The position numbers and the translations under genes were made by a program. DNA of 64,000 bases, from the NCBI GenBank assembly GCA_025655595.1, contig JAHXIO010000006.1:248001-312000 (forward strand), read 5' to 3'. This DNA is from Candidatus Thiodiazotropha sp. (ex Monitilora ramsayi). GTDB taxonomy: Bacteria; Pseudomonadota; Gammaproteobacteria; Chromatiales; Chromatiaceae. Below are positions 16,367-25,233 of this stretch, piece after piece; position 1 is the stretch's first letter; each line of letters starts with the position of its first letter. Below the pieces are notes generated by a model. That model ran no database searches and was not told the DNA's origin. It saw nothing but the letters and a program-made list of their open reading frames with translations.

Positions 16367-17614
16367 ATGTCAGAGAGTTATCAGGTTGTCTTTACCGGTG
16401 AACTGTCACCTGGCACGGATGGCGAGCAAGTCATCGAGCGCTTCAGCGAAAAATTCAAGCTGGAGCGGGCCAAGGCAGAGAAGCTGATCCAGGGGGGGAA
16501 GTCGGTCGTCCTGAAGCGGGGGCTGGCATTGGAGAAGGCGGAAAAATACCTCAAAGTGCTGCAGCACCTCGGCATGGTGGTGGAACTGGATCCAAAGCCG
16601 CCTGCACCGGAACCTGAGTCACCCGAGCCTCCCTCTGGTAGTGGACTGGCTTTGGAGCCCATCGACAATGGGGAAGGCGACACTACAGAGGTACTCGACC
16701 CGTCTCAGATGGCGGCTGATCGTTGTCCAAAATGCGGTTCCACCCATATGGAGCTGGGTATATGTCAGGATTGCGGCATTGTCGCCGCAAAATTTCTGGC
16801 GGCTCAGGCCAGGCAGGCAGACGGTGATCAAGAGGAGCCGGAAGAGGATGCCAATCCCTACACGGCACCCGAGGCGGATCTGGTGCAGCCAATGGAGGGG
16901 GAGATGGATGGTCCCCACGGAGTCCCCGCCGGTCACGGTTGGGCCTGGATCGTCAAAGGTTGGTGGCACTTCAAAGAGGCCCCGCTTGCCTGGATTCTGG
17001 TGCTGGTTGTCTGGTTCCTGCTGGCGCTGGTGATCAGTATTGTCCCGTTGGTGGGTGCAATCGCCGTCAATCTGATGACACCGGTGATCACAGCCGGTTT
17101 GATGTACGGTTGTTATGAGCAGGATCAGGGCGGCGATTTTTCAATCTCACATATGTTTGCCGGATTCTCGAACAATGCCGGTCAGCTCTTTCTTGTGGGA
17201 ATCTTCTACTTCATCCTGATGATGCTGGTTGTGGGGGCCATCATGATTTTCTTCCTTGGCTCTGTGGGACTGGGTGCCATGGCGGCTCAGGATCCGGAGG
17301 CCATGGCGGCCGTGTTTATGGCGCCCGGCTTTATCATTTCCATACTGGTGGCGTTTCTGCTGTTTATCCCGGTTATCATGGCCTATCTCTTTGCGCCGGC
17401 GCTGGTGATACTGGACGATGTCAATGCATTGACCGCCATGAAGATGAGTTTCATGGGTTCTCTGAAGAATTTGTTGCCCCTGACAATCTATGGATTGGTC
17501 GCCATGGTGTTGATGTTCATCGGCTCCCTGCCATTCGCACTGGGACTGCTGGTGGTGATGCCGGTACTGACGGCCGCCATCTACAGCGGCTACCGGGATA
17601 TCTACTACAGCTGA
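16367..17614 (+). CDS. BPSS1780-type membrane protein with zinc ribbon
   Basis: A 415-residue protein with three parts. Residues 1-75 form a small soluble domain (YQVVFTGELSPG, then a helix-rich segment ending GMVVELDP) that resembles modules of unknown function. A zinc ribbon follows with CPKC (Cys120, Cys123) and CQDC (Cys133, Cys136). From about 195 to the end there are five or six TM helices in the arrangement of the BPSS1780 / YciC-like family. An acidic Pro/Glu-rich linker joins the first two. It lies 18 bases upstream of the RDD gene and may be the first gene of that long operon. Function unknown. Confidence 0.7.
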   Translation: MSESYQVVFTGELSPGTDGEQVIERFSEKFKLERAKAEKLIQGGKSVVLKRGLALEKAEKYLKVLQHLGMVVELDPKPPAPEPESPEPPSGSGLALEPIDNGEGDTTEVLDPSQMAADRCPKCGSTHMELGICQDCGIVAAKFLAAQARQADGDQEEPEEDANPYTAPEADLVQPMEGEMDGPHGVPAGHGWAWIVKGWWHFKEAPLAWILVLVVWFLLALVISIVPLVGAIAVNLMTPVITAGLMYGCYEQDQGGDFSISHMFAGFSNNAGQLFLVGIFYFILMMLVVGAIMIFFLGSVGLGAMAAQDPEAMAAVFMAPGFIISILVAFLLFIPVIMAYLFAPALVILDDVNALTAMKMSFMGSLKNLLPLTIYGLVAMVLMFIGSLPFALGLLVVMPVLTAAIYSGYRDIYYS

Positions 17615-17632
17615 TGAATACGCCGTCACGGT

Positions 17633-18346
17633 ATGGGGACGCAGATCAGCGAAAAGGGATTTAACGCACCGATCGACACCCTCGGATACTATGAGATCCC
17701 AGAGGGTGTCAGGTTGGAGTTCCGGCTTGCCGGGCCGGTGGTGCGTGCCGCGGCATGGGCCATCGACGCGCTCATTCGATCACTGCTCTATCTGGTGCTT
17801 TCCTTAGTCCTGGCACTGTTCGGTGGGGTGGGCATGGCGATACTCTTGATTGGCTTTTTTCTGATCGAGTGGTTCTACCCGGTGATTTTTGAACTGCATA
17901 ATGGCGCCACACCGGGGAAAAGGATGATGGGTATTCTGGTCATTCAGGATAACGGCACACCGGTGACCCCGGCTGCTTCTGTTATTCGCAATCTGCTGAG
18001 AACCGCCGACTTTCTACCCTTCCTCTATGCTACCGGTCTGATTACCATGCTGATCAATCGCCAGTTCAAGCGCCTGGGTGATCTGGCGGCTGGCACCCTG
18101 GTGGTCTATCGGGGCCAGGACCGGCAACGTACAGAAATACCCACGGATGAGATAGAAAAACCGCCGCTGGATCTCAGCGAGGATGAACAACTGACACTGC
18201 TGGCGTTCAGCGAGAGAGCCGAAGGACTCACCGGGGATCGCCGGGAGGAGCTGGCGGATTTCCTGTCGGAAGTCACAGGCCGCAGCGGCAACAAGGGTGT
18301 TGAGGCGCTCTACAGTTATGCCAACTGGATACTGAAGGGACGCTGA
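17633..18346 (+). CDS. RDD family membrane protein
   Basis: A 237-residue protein with an RDD domain over about 28-165: three hydrophobic helices with the family Arg-Asp positions visible in AAAWAIDALIR and the GATPGKRMMGI / FKRLGDLAAGTLVVYR segments. The C-terminal 70 residues are soluble and helical (ELADFLSEVTGRSGN). RDD proteins are poorly characterised; some act in ion or solute transport. Its stop overlaps the next start by one base (TGATG at 18344-18348), and it opens the RDD-SpoIIM-DUF4129-DUF4350-MoxR-DUF58 run, a cluster conserved in pseudomonads and xanthomonads. Confidence 0.88.
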   Translation: MGTQISEKGFNAPIDTLGYYEIPEGVRLEFRLAGPVVRAAAWAIDALIRSLLYLVLSLVLALFGGVGMAILLIGFFLIEWFYPVIFELHNGATPGKRMMGILVIQDNGTPVTPAASVIRNLLRTADFLPFLYATGLITMLINRQFKRLGDLAAGTLVVYRGQDRQRTEIPTDEIEKPPLDLSEDEQLTLLAFSERAEGLTGDRREELADFLSEVTGRSGNKGVEALYSYANWILKGR

Positions 18347-19335
18347 TGAGACAGGAGGCTTTCGAAGCAGAGAACCGGGCACTATGGGAAGAGATTGATG
18401 ACCTGATTGAGGATCTGCACCGACCCAAACGTAATCGCCGAAGCGAGCTAAGCGATCAGATGCGGTTCCCGGAATTTTACCGAAGGCTCTGCAGTCAATA
18501 TGCACTGGCACGCAGCCGTCGCTTCAGTCCCGCTCTGGTGGCCTATCTGCATGGGTTGGTGCTTCGTGGACACCCGCTGCTCTACCGTAGAAAAGCTGGG
18601 TGGCTATGGCGGCTGCTCGATTTTCTCTATCGTGGATTTCCCCGGGCCTTGAGAAGAAACCGGGGTTACTTCTATCTTTCTCTAGCCACCTTTCTTCTGC
18701 CCGCCCTGATGATGGGGATCGGATGCTACTTGCAGGAAGATCTAATCTATACGGTGTTGGATGAGCAGAGTGTGGCGGAGATGGAGAGCGCCTACGATCC
18801 CGCCAATGACCACCCGGGGCGTTCTCCCGAGCGAGGTTCGGAGACAGACTTCACCATGTTCGGTTTCTATATTCTGAACAACATCGGCATCGGTTTTCGG
18901 ACCTTCGCTCTGGGTATTCTGTTGGGGGTGGGTACGCTCTTTCTGTTGCTCTTCAATGGTGTGGTGATCGGTGGCGTGGCTGGGCATCTGAGCCGCCTGG
19001 GGTATCAGGAGACCTTTTGGCCATTTGTGTCGGGGCATGGCGCATTCGAATTGACGGCGATCGTCATCTGCGGTGCTGCGGGTCTTCTAATGGGCAAAGC
19101 GGTCTTGGCGCCAGGTCCCTTGGGTCGTCTTGAGACCCTGAAACGGCATGCTCAGGAGGCATTACAGTTGGTCATGGGGGCGGCGCTGATGCTTCTGGTG
19201 GCAGCCTTTATCGAGGCTTTCTGGTCTTCCAGCGGTTTTTCCCCCGAGGTCAAGTATCTGGTGGCGGCAGCACTCTGGTTGTGGGTGATTCTCTATCTCG
19301 TCTTCATGGGAAGGGGGCAGAGTGGATCTCACTAG
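18346..19335 (+). CDS. SpoIIM-like (DUF95) membrane protein
   Basis: A 329-residue protein with a soluble helical N-terminus (about 1-95) and then about five to six TM helices. The segments NNIGIGFRTFALGILLGVG, VVIGGVAGHLSRLGY and SGHGAFELTAIVICGAAGL are typical of the stage II sporulation protein M / DUF95 family, which in non-sporulating bacteria sits with RDD and MoxR genes. It overlaps both neighbours (RDD stop; GTG start of the next gene 14 bases inside its 3' end), so expression is surely coupled. A membrane partner role in a MoxR-dependent assembly is plausible but unproven. Confidence 0.87.
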   Translation: MRQEAFEAENRALWEEIDDLIEDLHRPKRNRRSELSDQMRFPEFYRRLCSQYALARSRRFSPALVAYLHGLVLRGHPLLYRRKAGWLWRLLDFLYRGFPRALRRNRGYFYLSLATFLLPALMMGIGCYLQEDLIYTVLDEQSVAEMESAYDPANDHPGRSPERGSETDFTMFGFYILNNIGIGFRTFALGILLGVGTLFLLLFNGVVIGGVAGHLSRLGYQETFWPFVSGHGAFELTAIVICGAAGLLMGKAVLAPGPLGRLETLKRHAQEALQLVMGAALMLLVAAFIEAFWSSSGFSPEVKYLVAAALWLWVILYLVFMGRGQSGSH

Positions 19336-20797
19336 TATTGCCGTAAAACTGCGGCCACGCTCTCCCTGGGAGGGTATAGATCTTGGGTTCATGCTGGCCA
19401 GGCAGTGGTTTCTGCCGCTATGGCTGCTGTGGCTGGTGAGTGCGGCTCCCATGATGCTGGTGCTGACCCTGGCACCCTTGCCCCTCTGGGCCGCGGGTTT
19501 GCTGCTCTGGTGGTTCAAGCCCATGTATGAGCCGCCCTTGCTCTACTGGTTGAGCCGCCGACTCTTTGACGAGCGACCCGACTGGCGAGAGATGCGCGGC
19601 CGCTGGAGGGGGGTCGTTTTACCGCACTTGATCGCCAATCTGACTTGGCGGAGGTTCAATCCGGCGCGTTCTTTCGTGATGCCGGTGGCGGTACTGGAGC
19701 GTCTCAAGGGAAAGCCCCGCGCCCAGCGGATAAGCGTCCTGGGGCGTAACGGTCATGCCGCCAGCTGGTTGACGATTATCGGTATCCACTTCGAGGTGGC
19801 ATTGGAGCTCAGCTTGATCTCTCTTCTGGTGCTGTTGATACCGGAGGAGCTGCTCTGGATCGATTGGCAGAGCTATCTGTTTGAACCCGATGCCGCCAGT
19901 GAGTGGATCCACCAGGTCTGCGCCCTGTTTGCCATGTCCCTGGTCGCGCCATTTTATGTGTCCGCCGGATTCGCGCTCTATCTTACCCGGCGAAGTGAGC
20001 TTGAGGCCTGGGATCTGGAACTGGGGCTCAAGCGCATGGCACAGCGCTATCGACTGGGTCGTCTCGGGAGTGGATTGAGTCTGGTTTTGGCGGTTTGTTT
20101 TGCACTATCGATGGCGCCCATACAGCCTCTTCAGGCAGGGGAACACAGCCGGGTAGAGGTCAGAGAAACGATTGAAGCCGTGCTGGCGGACGAGGATTTC
20201 GGGCGCTATGAGGAGCGTACCCACTGGAAGTTTATTGGAGATGTGACGGAGGGGGATGAGGGTTGGCTGGTCGACTGGATCAAGAGCTTCCTTCAAGGTT
20301 TCACCAGCAATATCGCATGGGTATCCGAAGGTCTGCTCTGGCTGCTGGCAGGCGGCCTGTTGGCCTATCTGGTCTACTGGTTTCTGCAACACCAAGGATT
20401 TCTCAAACCACTCGGCAGAGAAGTGGAACGAGACAGGGGTGTGTTACCCACCCACATCGCCGGTCTCGACCTGCGACCGGAAAGTTTGCCGGAAAACCCT
20501 GCCGAAATGGCTACACAGTTGATCGAGTCGGGTGATTATCGAGAGGCTTTCAGCCTGCTCTATCGGGGTGCGCTCTCCGCACTGGTGCACCGGCACGCCA
20601 TGGAAATTCATGATGGCGCCACTGAGGGTGAATGTAGCCATCTGGCCCGTGAGCAGCTGAGTAGCCAGCTGTCCGAGTTTTTCTCCCGTTTAACCGCAGT
20701 CTGGCTGATGCTGGCTTACGGGCACCGGCAGCCGGAGAAGTCGCAGGCACTGGCCCTGTGTCAACAATGGCAGTCCTGCTTTGGCGGTGAAGCATGA
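19322..20797 (+). CDS. DUF4129 domain membrane protein
   Basis: A 491-residue protein starting at GTG inside the end of the SpoIIM-like gene. It has TM segments at about 25-65, 150-175, 190-215 and 235-255 and a further one at about 335-355, followed by a cytoplasmic C-terminal domain with GDYREAFSLLYRGALSALVHR, the DUF4129 signature seen at the C-terminus of DUF4129 and transglutaminase-like proteins. The extracytoplasmic stretch of about 75 residues between the last two TM groups begins right after an internal cleavage-like site (PLQAGEHSR). It overlaps the DUF4350 gene by four bases (ATGA). Confidence 0.83.
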   Translation: MDLTSIAVKLRPRSPWEGIDLGFMLARQWFLPLWLLWLVSAAPMMLVLTLAPLPLWAAGLLLWWFKPMYEPPLLYWLSRRLFDERPDWREMRGRWRGVVLPHLIANLTWRRFNPARSFVMPVAVLERLKGKPRAQRISVLGRNGHAASWLTIIGIHFEVALELSLISLLVLLIPEELLWIDWQSYLFEPDAASEWIHQVCALFAMSLVAPFYVSAGFALYLTRRSELEAWDLELGLKRMAQRYRLGRLGSGLSLVLAVCFALSMAPIQPLQAGEHSRVEVRETIEAVLADEDFGRYEERTHWKFIGDVTEGDEGWLVDWIKSFLQGFTSNIAWVSEGLLWLLAGGLLAYLVYWFLQHQGFLKPLGREVERDRGVLPTHIAGLDLRPESLPENPAEMATQLIESGDYREAFSLLYRGALSALVHRHAMEIHDGATEGECSHLAREQLSSQLSEFFSRLTAVWLMLAYGHRQPEKSQALALCQQWQSCFGGEA

Positions 20798-21948
20798 CAT
20801 CCAATCGGGTCGCATGGGTTGCCGTCCTGCTTCTGCTGCTGTTTATCGTCGGTAGTATCGGCTACTGGTTTTGGCAAAATTTCGAGCCTGTGGCAGAACA
20901 GGTCAGAACCGATATGTCGACCCCGGCACGACGCAATCCCTGGCTGGCTGCAGAGCGTCTGCTCGGTCGCTTGGGAGTGGGGGTGGAGAGTCGGTCGGGC
21001 CGTCAGTATCTCACCACACCGCCGGATGAGACCGGTGTGCTCTTCGTCAAGGATTTGGGTGCGCCACTACCACAGGCTCGACAGACGGATCTGCTGAGCT
21101 GGGTCGAAAGGGGCGGTCATCTGGTAATAAGTCCCGGGCGTATGATCGACGATGAGACCGGACATCCACTGTTGCAGTACTTCGGTATCGAGACCAACGC
21201 AAGTCTGTTCGAACCGGAAGAGGTGGATGAGACCCTAACCATCGCCCTTCCCGACAGTGAAGAGGAGATGGAGATCGGCTTCGATCCAGATCGCTGGTTT
21301 CTGGTAGAGAGTCAATACGACCACTGGGAGATACCGGGGGACGGTAATCCGCAGTTGCTGGTCTTTCCCTGGGGTGATGGTCGGGTGACCTTTCTGAGTG
21401 ACAACCGCTACTGGGACAATAAGCGCATTGGCGATGAAGACCATGCACTGCTGTTGGCCAGATTGAGTGCCGGTTACGACCGTGCCTGGCTGCTGTACAG
21501 TTCGCAGATGCCTTCTCTGCTGCAACTGCTTTGGCAGTGGGCGCCCTATCTCAGTATCAGTCTGATACTGCTGATCGCGCTGACCCTCTGGCGGATGATG
21601 GAGAGAACCGGCCCGCGACGCATGTTGGTCGATTCCCAGCGCAGGAATCTGCTGGAACATCTCAAGGCCGCGTCGGAGTACGCCTGGAGTACAGATCCCA
21701 GCACAGGGTTGCTGGAAGGTGCCCGCAGGCAGGTCGAAAAGCGCTGGTTGGCGACTCATCCTTTGTTGCAACGATTGGAGCAATCCGAGCGTTGCCAGTG
21801 GCTGGCTGAACGGACCGGCCTGACGCCCCAGTCGATAGAACAGGCGCTCTATGGCCATGAGAGTGAAGGCGGTCAGCTGATCAAGACAACGATAAACCTG
21901 CAACGACTACTATCGGCGTTGCGCCCACAAACCCAGAAGAGAGTGTAA
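20794..21948 (+). CDS. DUF4350 domain membrane protein
   Basis: A 384-residue protein with one N-terminal TM helix (about 4-26), a periplasmic DUF4350 region (about 35-235) with the VLFVKDLGAPLPQAR and GGHLVISPGR segments that resemble a GATase/ThuA-like fold, a second TM helix (about 243-263), and a C-terminal cytoplasmic helical part. It overlaps the genes on both sides (ATGA at 20794; ATG at 21948 overlapping the TAA). The family is found almost only in this MoxR-DUF58 context, suggesting a structural role in the same membrane complex. Confidence 0.83.
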   Translation: MTSNRVAWVAVLLLLLFIVGSIGYWFWQNFEPVAEQVRTDMSTPARRNPWLAAERLLGRLGVGVESRSGRQYLTTPPDETGVLFVKDLGAPLPQARQTDLLSWVERGGHLVISPGRMIDDETGHPLLQYFGIETNASLFEPEEVDETLTIALPDSEEEMEIGFDPDRWFLVESQYDHWEIPGDGNPQLLVFPWGDGRVTFLSDNRYWDNKRIGDEDHALLLARLSAGYDRAWLLYSSQMPSLLQLLWQWAPYLSISLILLIALTLWRMMERTGPRRMLVDSQRRNLLEHLKAASEYAWSTDPSTGLLEGARRQVEKRWLATHPLLQRLEQSERCQWLAERTGLTPQSIEQALYGHESEGGQLIKTTINLQRLLSALRPQTQKRV

Positions 21949-22925
21949 TGGACGAAAAGAACAACCGCATCGACGAGGGGTTGCAGCAGCGTGCCCGGGC
22001 GTTGGAGACGGAGATCGCCAAGGCGGTCGTCGGGCAGACACGAGTGATTCACGAGGTGATGCTGGCGCTATTGTCTGCGGGACATGTGTTGGTCGAGGGT
22101 GTGCCTGGGCTCGGAAAGACGTTGCTGGTGCGCAGCCTGGCCGCTGCCGTACAGGGAGACTTCAGTCGTATCCAGTTCACACCCGATTTGATGCCGAGTG
22201 ATATCTCCGGCCACATCATGTTCGACATGAAGAGCGAAAACTTCCGTGTCCGCAAAGGGCCGGTATTCTGCAACTTACTGCTGGCCGATGAGATCAACCG
22301 CTCTCCAGCCAAGACCCAATCGGCCCTGCTCGAAGCGATGCAGGAACAGCAGGTAACCATTGAAGGGCGAACCTTCCCTCTGTCACCCCCGTTTCTGGTG
22401 CTGGCAACCCAGAACCCGATCGAGCAGGAGGGGACCTACCCGCTGCCCCAGGCACAGCTCGATCGCTTCCTGCTCAAGGTCATGATCGACTATCCGGCAG
22501 AGGATGACGAACAGATGATGGTCAGACAGGTAACCCTGGGAGCGGTCGCTGACCAGCTCGATACGACGGCTGTCCGCCCCCTGTTGAAGGCCGAGGAGAT
22601 TCCCCAGATACAGGCGTATATCGCTAACCTGCAGATGGATGAGGCGGTCGTCAATTATGCTGTTCGTCTGGTCAGGGCCGCACGTGAGTGGAACGGTATC
22701 GATGCCGGCCCCGGTCCGCGCGGCAGTATCTCGTTGCTTCGGGCCGCCAGGGCGGAGGCCTTTCTGCAGCAGCGTGAGTTCGTCACGCCGGACGATATCA
22801 AGGCAGCGGCGCTGCCGGTTTTGCGGCACCGTATTCGTCTCTCGACGGATCTGGAGATCGAGGGCTATCAGCCGGACGATGTCCTGCGCGACCTCCTGGA
22901 CAATACGCCAGCGCCAAGGCAGTGA
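21948..22925 (+). CDS. MoxR family AAA+ ATPase
   Basis: A 325-residue AAA+ ATPase of the MoxR family, which acts as a chaperone for assembly or metal insertion of partner proteins, often ones with VWA domains. Walker A is GVPGLGKT (about 49-56), Walker B LLLADEINR (about 108-116), sensor 1 ATQNPIEQEGTYPLPQAQLDRF (about 149-170), and the C-terminal lid carries the conserved GPRGSISLLRAARAEA. The length is typical. The next gene encodes the DUF58 protein that usually partners it, overlapping by four bases. Confidence 0.95.
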   Translation: MDEKNNRIDEGLQQRARALETEIAKAVVGQTRVIHEVMLALLSAGHVLVEGVPGLGKTLLVRSLAAAVQGDFSRIQFTPDLMPSDISGHIMFDMKSENFRVRKGPVFCNLLLADEINRSPAKTQSALLEAMQEQQVTIEGRTFPLSPPFLVLATQNPIEQEGTYPLPQAQLDRFLLKVMIDYPAEDDEQMMVRQVTLGAVADQLDTTAVRPLLKAEEIPQIQAYIANLQMDEAVVNYAVRLVRAAREWNGIDAGPGPRGSISLLRAARAEAFLQQREFVTPDDIKAAALPVLRHRIRLSTDLEIEGYQPDDVLRDLLDNTPAPRQ

Positions 22926-24226
22926 AACCGGCACCTCGACTTATTACCGCCCTGGCATTGTTGGCGCTGTTGGCGTTGACGGCAATCTGGGTGCCTTTTT
23001 TTGAGACCGCCTGGAAACTGGCTGCCGCGCTGCTGTTGATGTTGGCACTTTGGGACTTTCTCGGGCTGAGGGCAATCTCATCTCCGGCAGTGACACGGGA
23101 GCTACGCACCAGTATTCCGGTCGGGGTATGGTCGAAGGTAAGCCTTAAACTGATCAATGAATCTGACCATCTATTGGTCATGCGGGTACACGATCACCAT
23201 CCAGGGGATTTTCAGTCAGAGGGGTTGCCCTGCCATCTCAACCTGCCTGCCAACAGACAGGCAACAGTTTACTATCGGCTGTTGCCGACCCGCCGGGGAG
23301 ATGGCCGCTTTCATGGGGTGGATCTACTCCTGCTATCGCCGCTGGCACTATGGAATCAGAAACGCTTCATCGACCTGTCAGCCGAAGTTCGGGTCTTCCC
23401 CAATTTTCGCGAGATTGCACACTATGCCTTACTCGCCACCGACAACCATCTGAGCCAGATGGGGGTGAGAAGGCGCCAACGGCGGGGAGAGGGCAGTGAC
23501 TTCCATCAACTCCGGGAGTACCGGACCGGGGATGCGTTGAGACAGATAGACTGGAAAGCGAGTTCCCGCTATCGTCGTTTGATCTCCAAGGAGTATCAGG
23601 ATGAGCGGGACCAGCAACTGGTCTTCATGCTCGACTGTGGGCGGCATATGCGCCACCAGGATGAGGATGGAGCGCATCTTGACCACGCGTTAAATGCCAT
23701 GTTGCTGTTGAGCTATGTGGCGGATCGCCAGGGCGATGCCGTCGGTTTTCTGAGTTTTGGGGGTATGTCACGCTGGCAACCGCCGATGAAGGGCGGGCAA
23801 GTGGTGCGCCGCCTGCTGGATCGTACCTACGACCTCGACTCCAGTCTGCAGGCCGCAGACTATCTGGCCGCTGCCCATCAACTGATGCCCTTGCAGCGGC
23901 GGCGCTCGCTTGTGGTGATCCTGACCAACACGCGCAACGAAGAGACTGGTGATCTGCTCAAGGCGGTGGCGTTGCTGTCGAGACGCCATCTGGTGGTGAT
24001 TGCGGATCTGCGGGAGCAGTCGCTGGACCGGGCGGTTGACCAGCCGGTACGTGATCTCTCGTCCGCGCTGTTGTTTCAGGGGGTCGTCGACTATCTGTCG
24101 CTCCGGCGCCAGGCCCATGAGACATTACGACATCGTGGCGCACTGATCATCGACAGCGAGCCCCGGCAGCTGCCTGTGAAACTGGTCAATACTTACCTTG
24201 ACGTCAAGGGGTCGGGGAGACTCTGA
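22922..24226 (+). CDS. DUF58 (VWA-like) protein, MoxR partner
   Basis: A 434-residue protein with two closely spaced TM helices near the N-terminus (about 8-45), a beta-rich region, and the DUF58 signature GSDFHQLREYRTGDALRQID (about 190-209) immediately before a von Willebrand A-like domain (FMLDCGRHM replaces the canonical MIDAS DxSxS, so metal binding is doubtful). Start GTG inside the MoxR stop. MoxR-DUF58 pairs are the most constant part of this cluster. It ends the operon: a 126-base gap with a promoter follows. Confidence 0.9.
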   Translation: MKPAPRLITALALLALLALTAIWVPFFETAWKLAAALLLMLALWDFLGLRAISSPAVTRELRTSIPVGVWSKVSLKLINESDHLLVMRVHDHHPGDFQSEGLPCHLNLPANRQATVYYRLLPTRRGDGRFHGVDLLLLSPLALWNQKRFIDLSAEVRVFPNFREIAHYALLATDNHLSQMGVRRRQRRGEGSDFHQLREYRTGDALRQIDWKASSRYRRLISKEYQDERDQQLVFMLDCGRHMRHQDEDGAHLDHALNAMLLLSYVADRQGDAVGFLSFGGMSRWQPPMKGGQVVRRLLDRTYDLDSSLQAADYLAAAHQLMPLQRRRSLVVILTNTRNEETGDLLKAVALLSRRHLVVIADLREQSLDRAVDQPVRDLSSALLFQGVVDYLSLRRQAHETLRHRGALIIDSEPRQLPVKLVNTYLDVKGSGRL

Positions 24227-24312
24227 TTTTCTACCTTATTTCGCCGCGAGAAACCGCAGTTGAGATCTGCATTCATCATTAAAAACTCAACACTCTAAAA
24301 TTCACGCTCCCT

Positions 24313-24320
24313 GCTATAAT
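24313..24320 (+). promoter_or_regulatory. Extended -10 promoter of pssA
   Basis: TGCTATAATG, with TATAAT at 24315-24320, is a perfect extended -10 element 33 bases before the pssA ATG. The -35 region (about 24292-24297) is weak, as is common with extended -10 promoters. Confidence 0.65.
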
Positions 24321-24352
24321 GCGCACGTCTTTCATTCGGGGTGACGGATATA

Positions 24353-25132
24353 ATGGATAAGGTGCAGGAAACGGTCAAAAAGCCCAGGCGGGGTATCTAT
24401 CTGTTGCCGAATCTGTTTACCACGGCAGCACTTTTTGCAGGCTTTTACGCCATTCTAGCCGCCGTTAACGGGAAGTTTGAAACCGCGGCCGTGGCTATCT
24501 TCGTGGCTATGTTGCTGGATGGGATGGATGGGCGTATCGCCAGATTGACAAAAACCCAGAGCGCCTTCGGCGCCGAGTATGATAGTCTCTCCGATATGGT
24601 CTCCTTCGGCCTGGCCCCGGCACTTGTGGTCTATATCTGGGCGCTTAACGATCTGGGTAAACTGGGCTGGCTTGCAGCCTTTATCTACACTGCAAGCAGT
24701 GCTTTACGTTTGGCGCGATTCAACACCCAGGTTGGCACCACCGATAAAAAGTATTTTCAAGGCCTGCCCAGCCCATCAGCGGCGGCCATTGTTGCCGGTG
24801 GCGTATGGTTGGGAGTTGATTATGGCATTGCCGGTGATACGGTCGGTTGGCCCGCCGCTATTCTCACCACGCTGGTCGGCCTGCTGATGGTAAGCAATTT
24901 CCGTTACCACAGTTTTAAAGAGATCGATTTCCACGGTAAAGTGCCCTTTATCGTATTGGTTGTGGTGGTGGTAGTGTTGGCAATTGTTCAGACCCACCCG
25001 CCCACCGTGCTCTTTCTGATGTTTCTCGCCTATGCCGTATCCGGCCCGGTACTGACGCTACTGCTGTTGCGCAAGCATCGTGAAAACCGGACAGGTGCCG
25101 ATCATCCCGATGAGGCGGATTCTGAAGAGTAA
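24353..25132 (+). CDS. pssA: CDP-diacylglycerol--serine O-phosphatidyltransferase
   Basis: A 259-residue integral membrane enzyme that makes phosphatidylserine from CDP-diacylglycerol and serine, the first step to phosphatidylethanolamine. The complete CDP-alcohol phosphotransferase motif DG-x2-AR-x8-G-x3-D-x3-D is present at residues 59-81 (DGRIARL ... GAEYDSLSD). Seven to eight hydrophobic helices follow, and the acidic tail is soluble. This is the membrane-embedded (type II) PssA, not the soluble E. coli enzyme. I chose the ATG at 24353; a GTG at 24341 in frame would add four residues. Confidence 0.93.
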   Translation: MDKVQETVKKPRRGIYLLPNLFTTAALFAGFYAILAAVNGKFETAAVAIFVAMLLDGMDGRIARLTKTQSAFGAEYDSLSDMVSFGLAPALVVYIWALNDLGKLGWLAAFIYTASSALRLARFNTQVGTTDKKYFQGLPSPSAAAIVAGGVWLGVDYGIAGDTVGWPAAILTTLVGLLMVSNFRYHSFKEIDFHGKVPFIVLVVVVVVLAIVQTHPPTVLFLMFLAYAVSGPVLTLLLLRKHRENRTGADHPDEADSEE

Positions 25133-25233
25133 TTGTGTAGAGATAATAACCATCCGACAGCATCCCAGACGCCGCTCATCAGTTTTGTTCGGTGTCTGTG
25201 TCGGATGAGGAAATACGGCCGGAGAGTCAGTAA

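Noticed and set aside
25133-25233. Leucine attenuator or T-box before leuA
   Set aside because: No run of Leu codons, no paired terminator hairpins and no T-box sequence in the 101-base gap.
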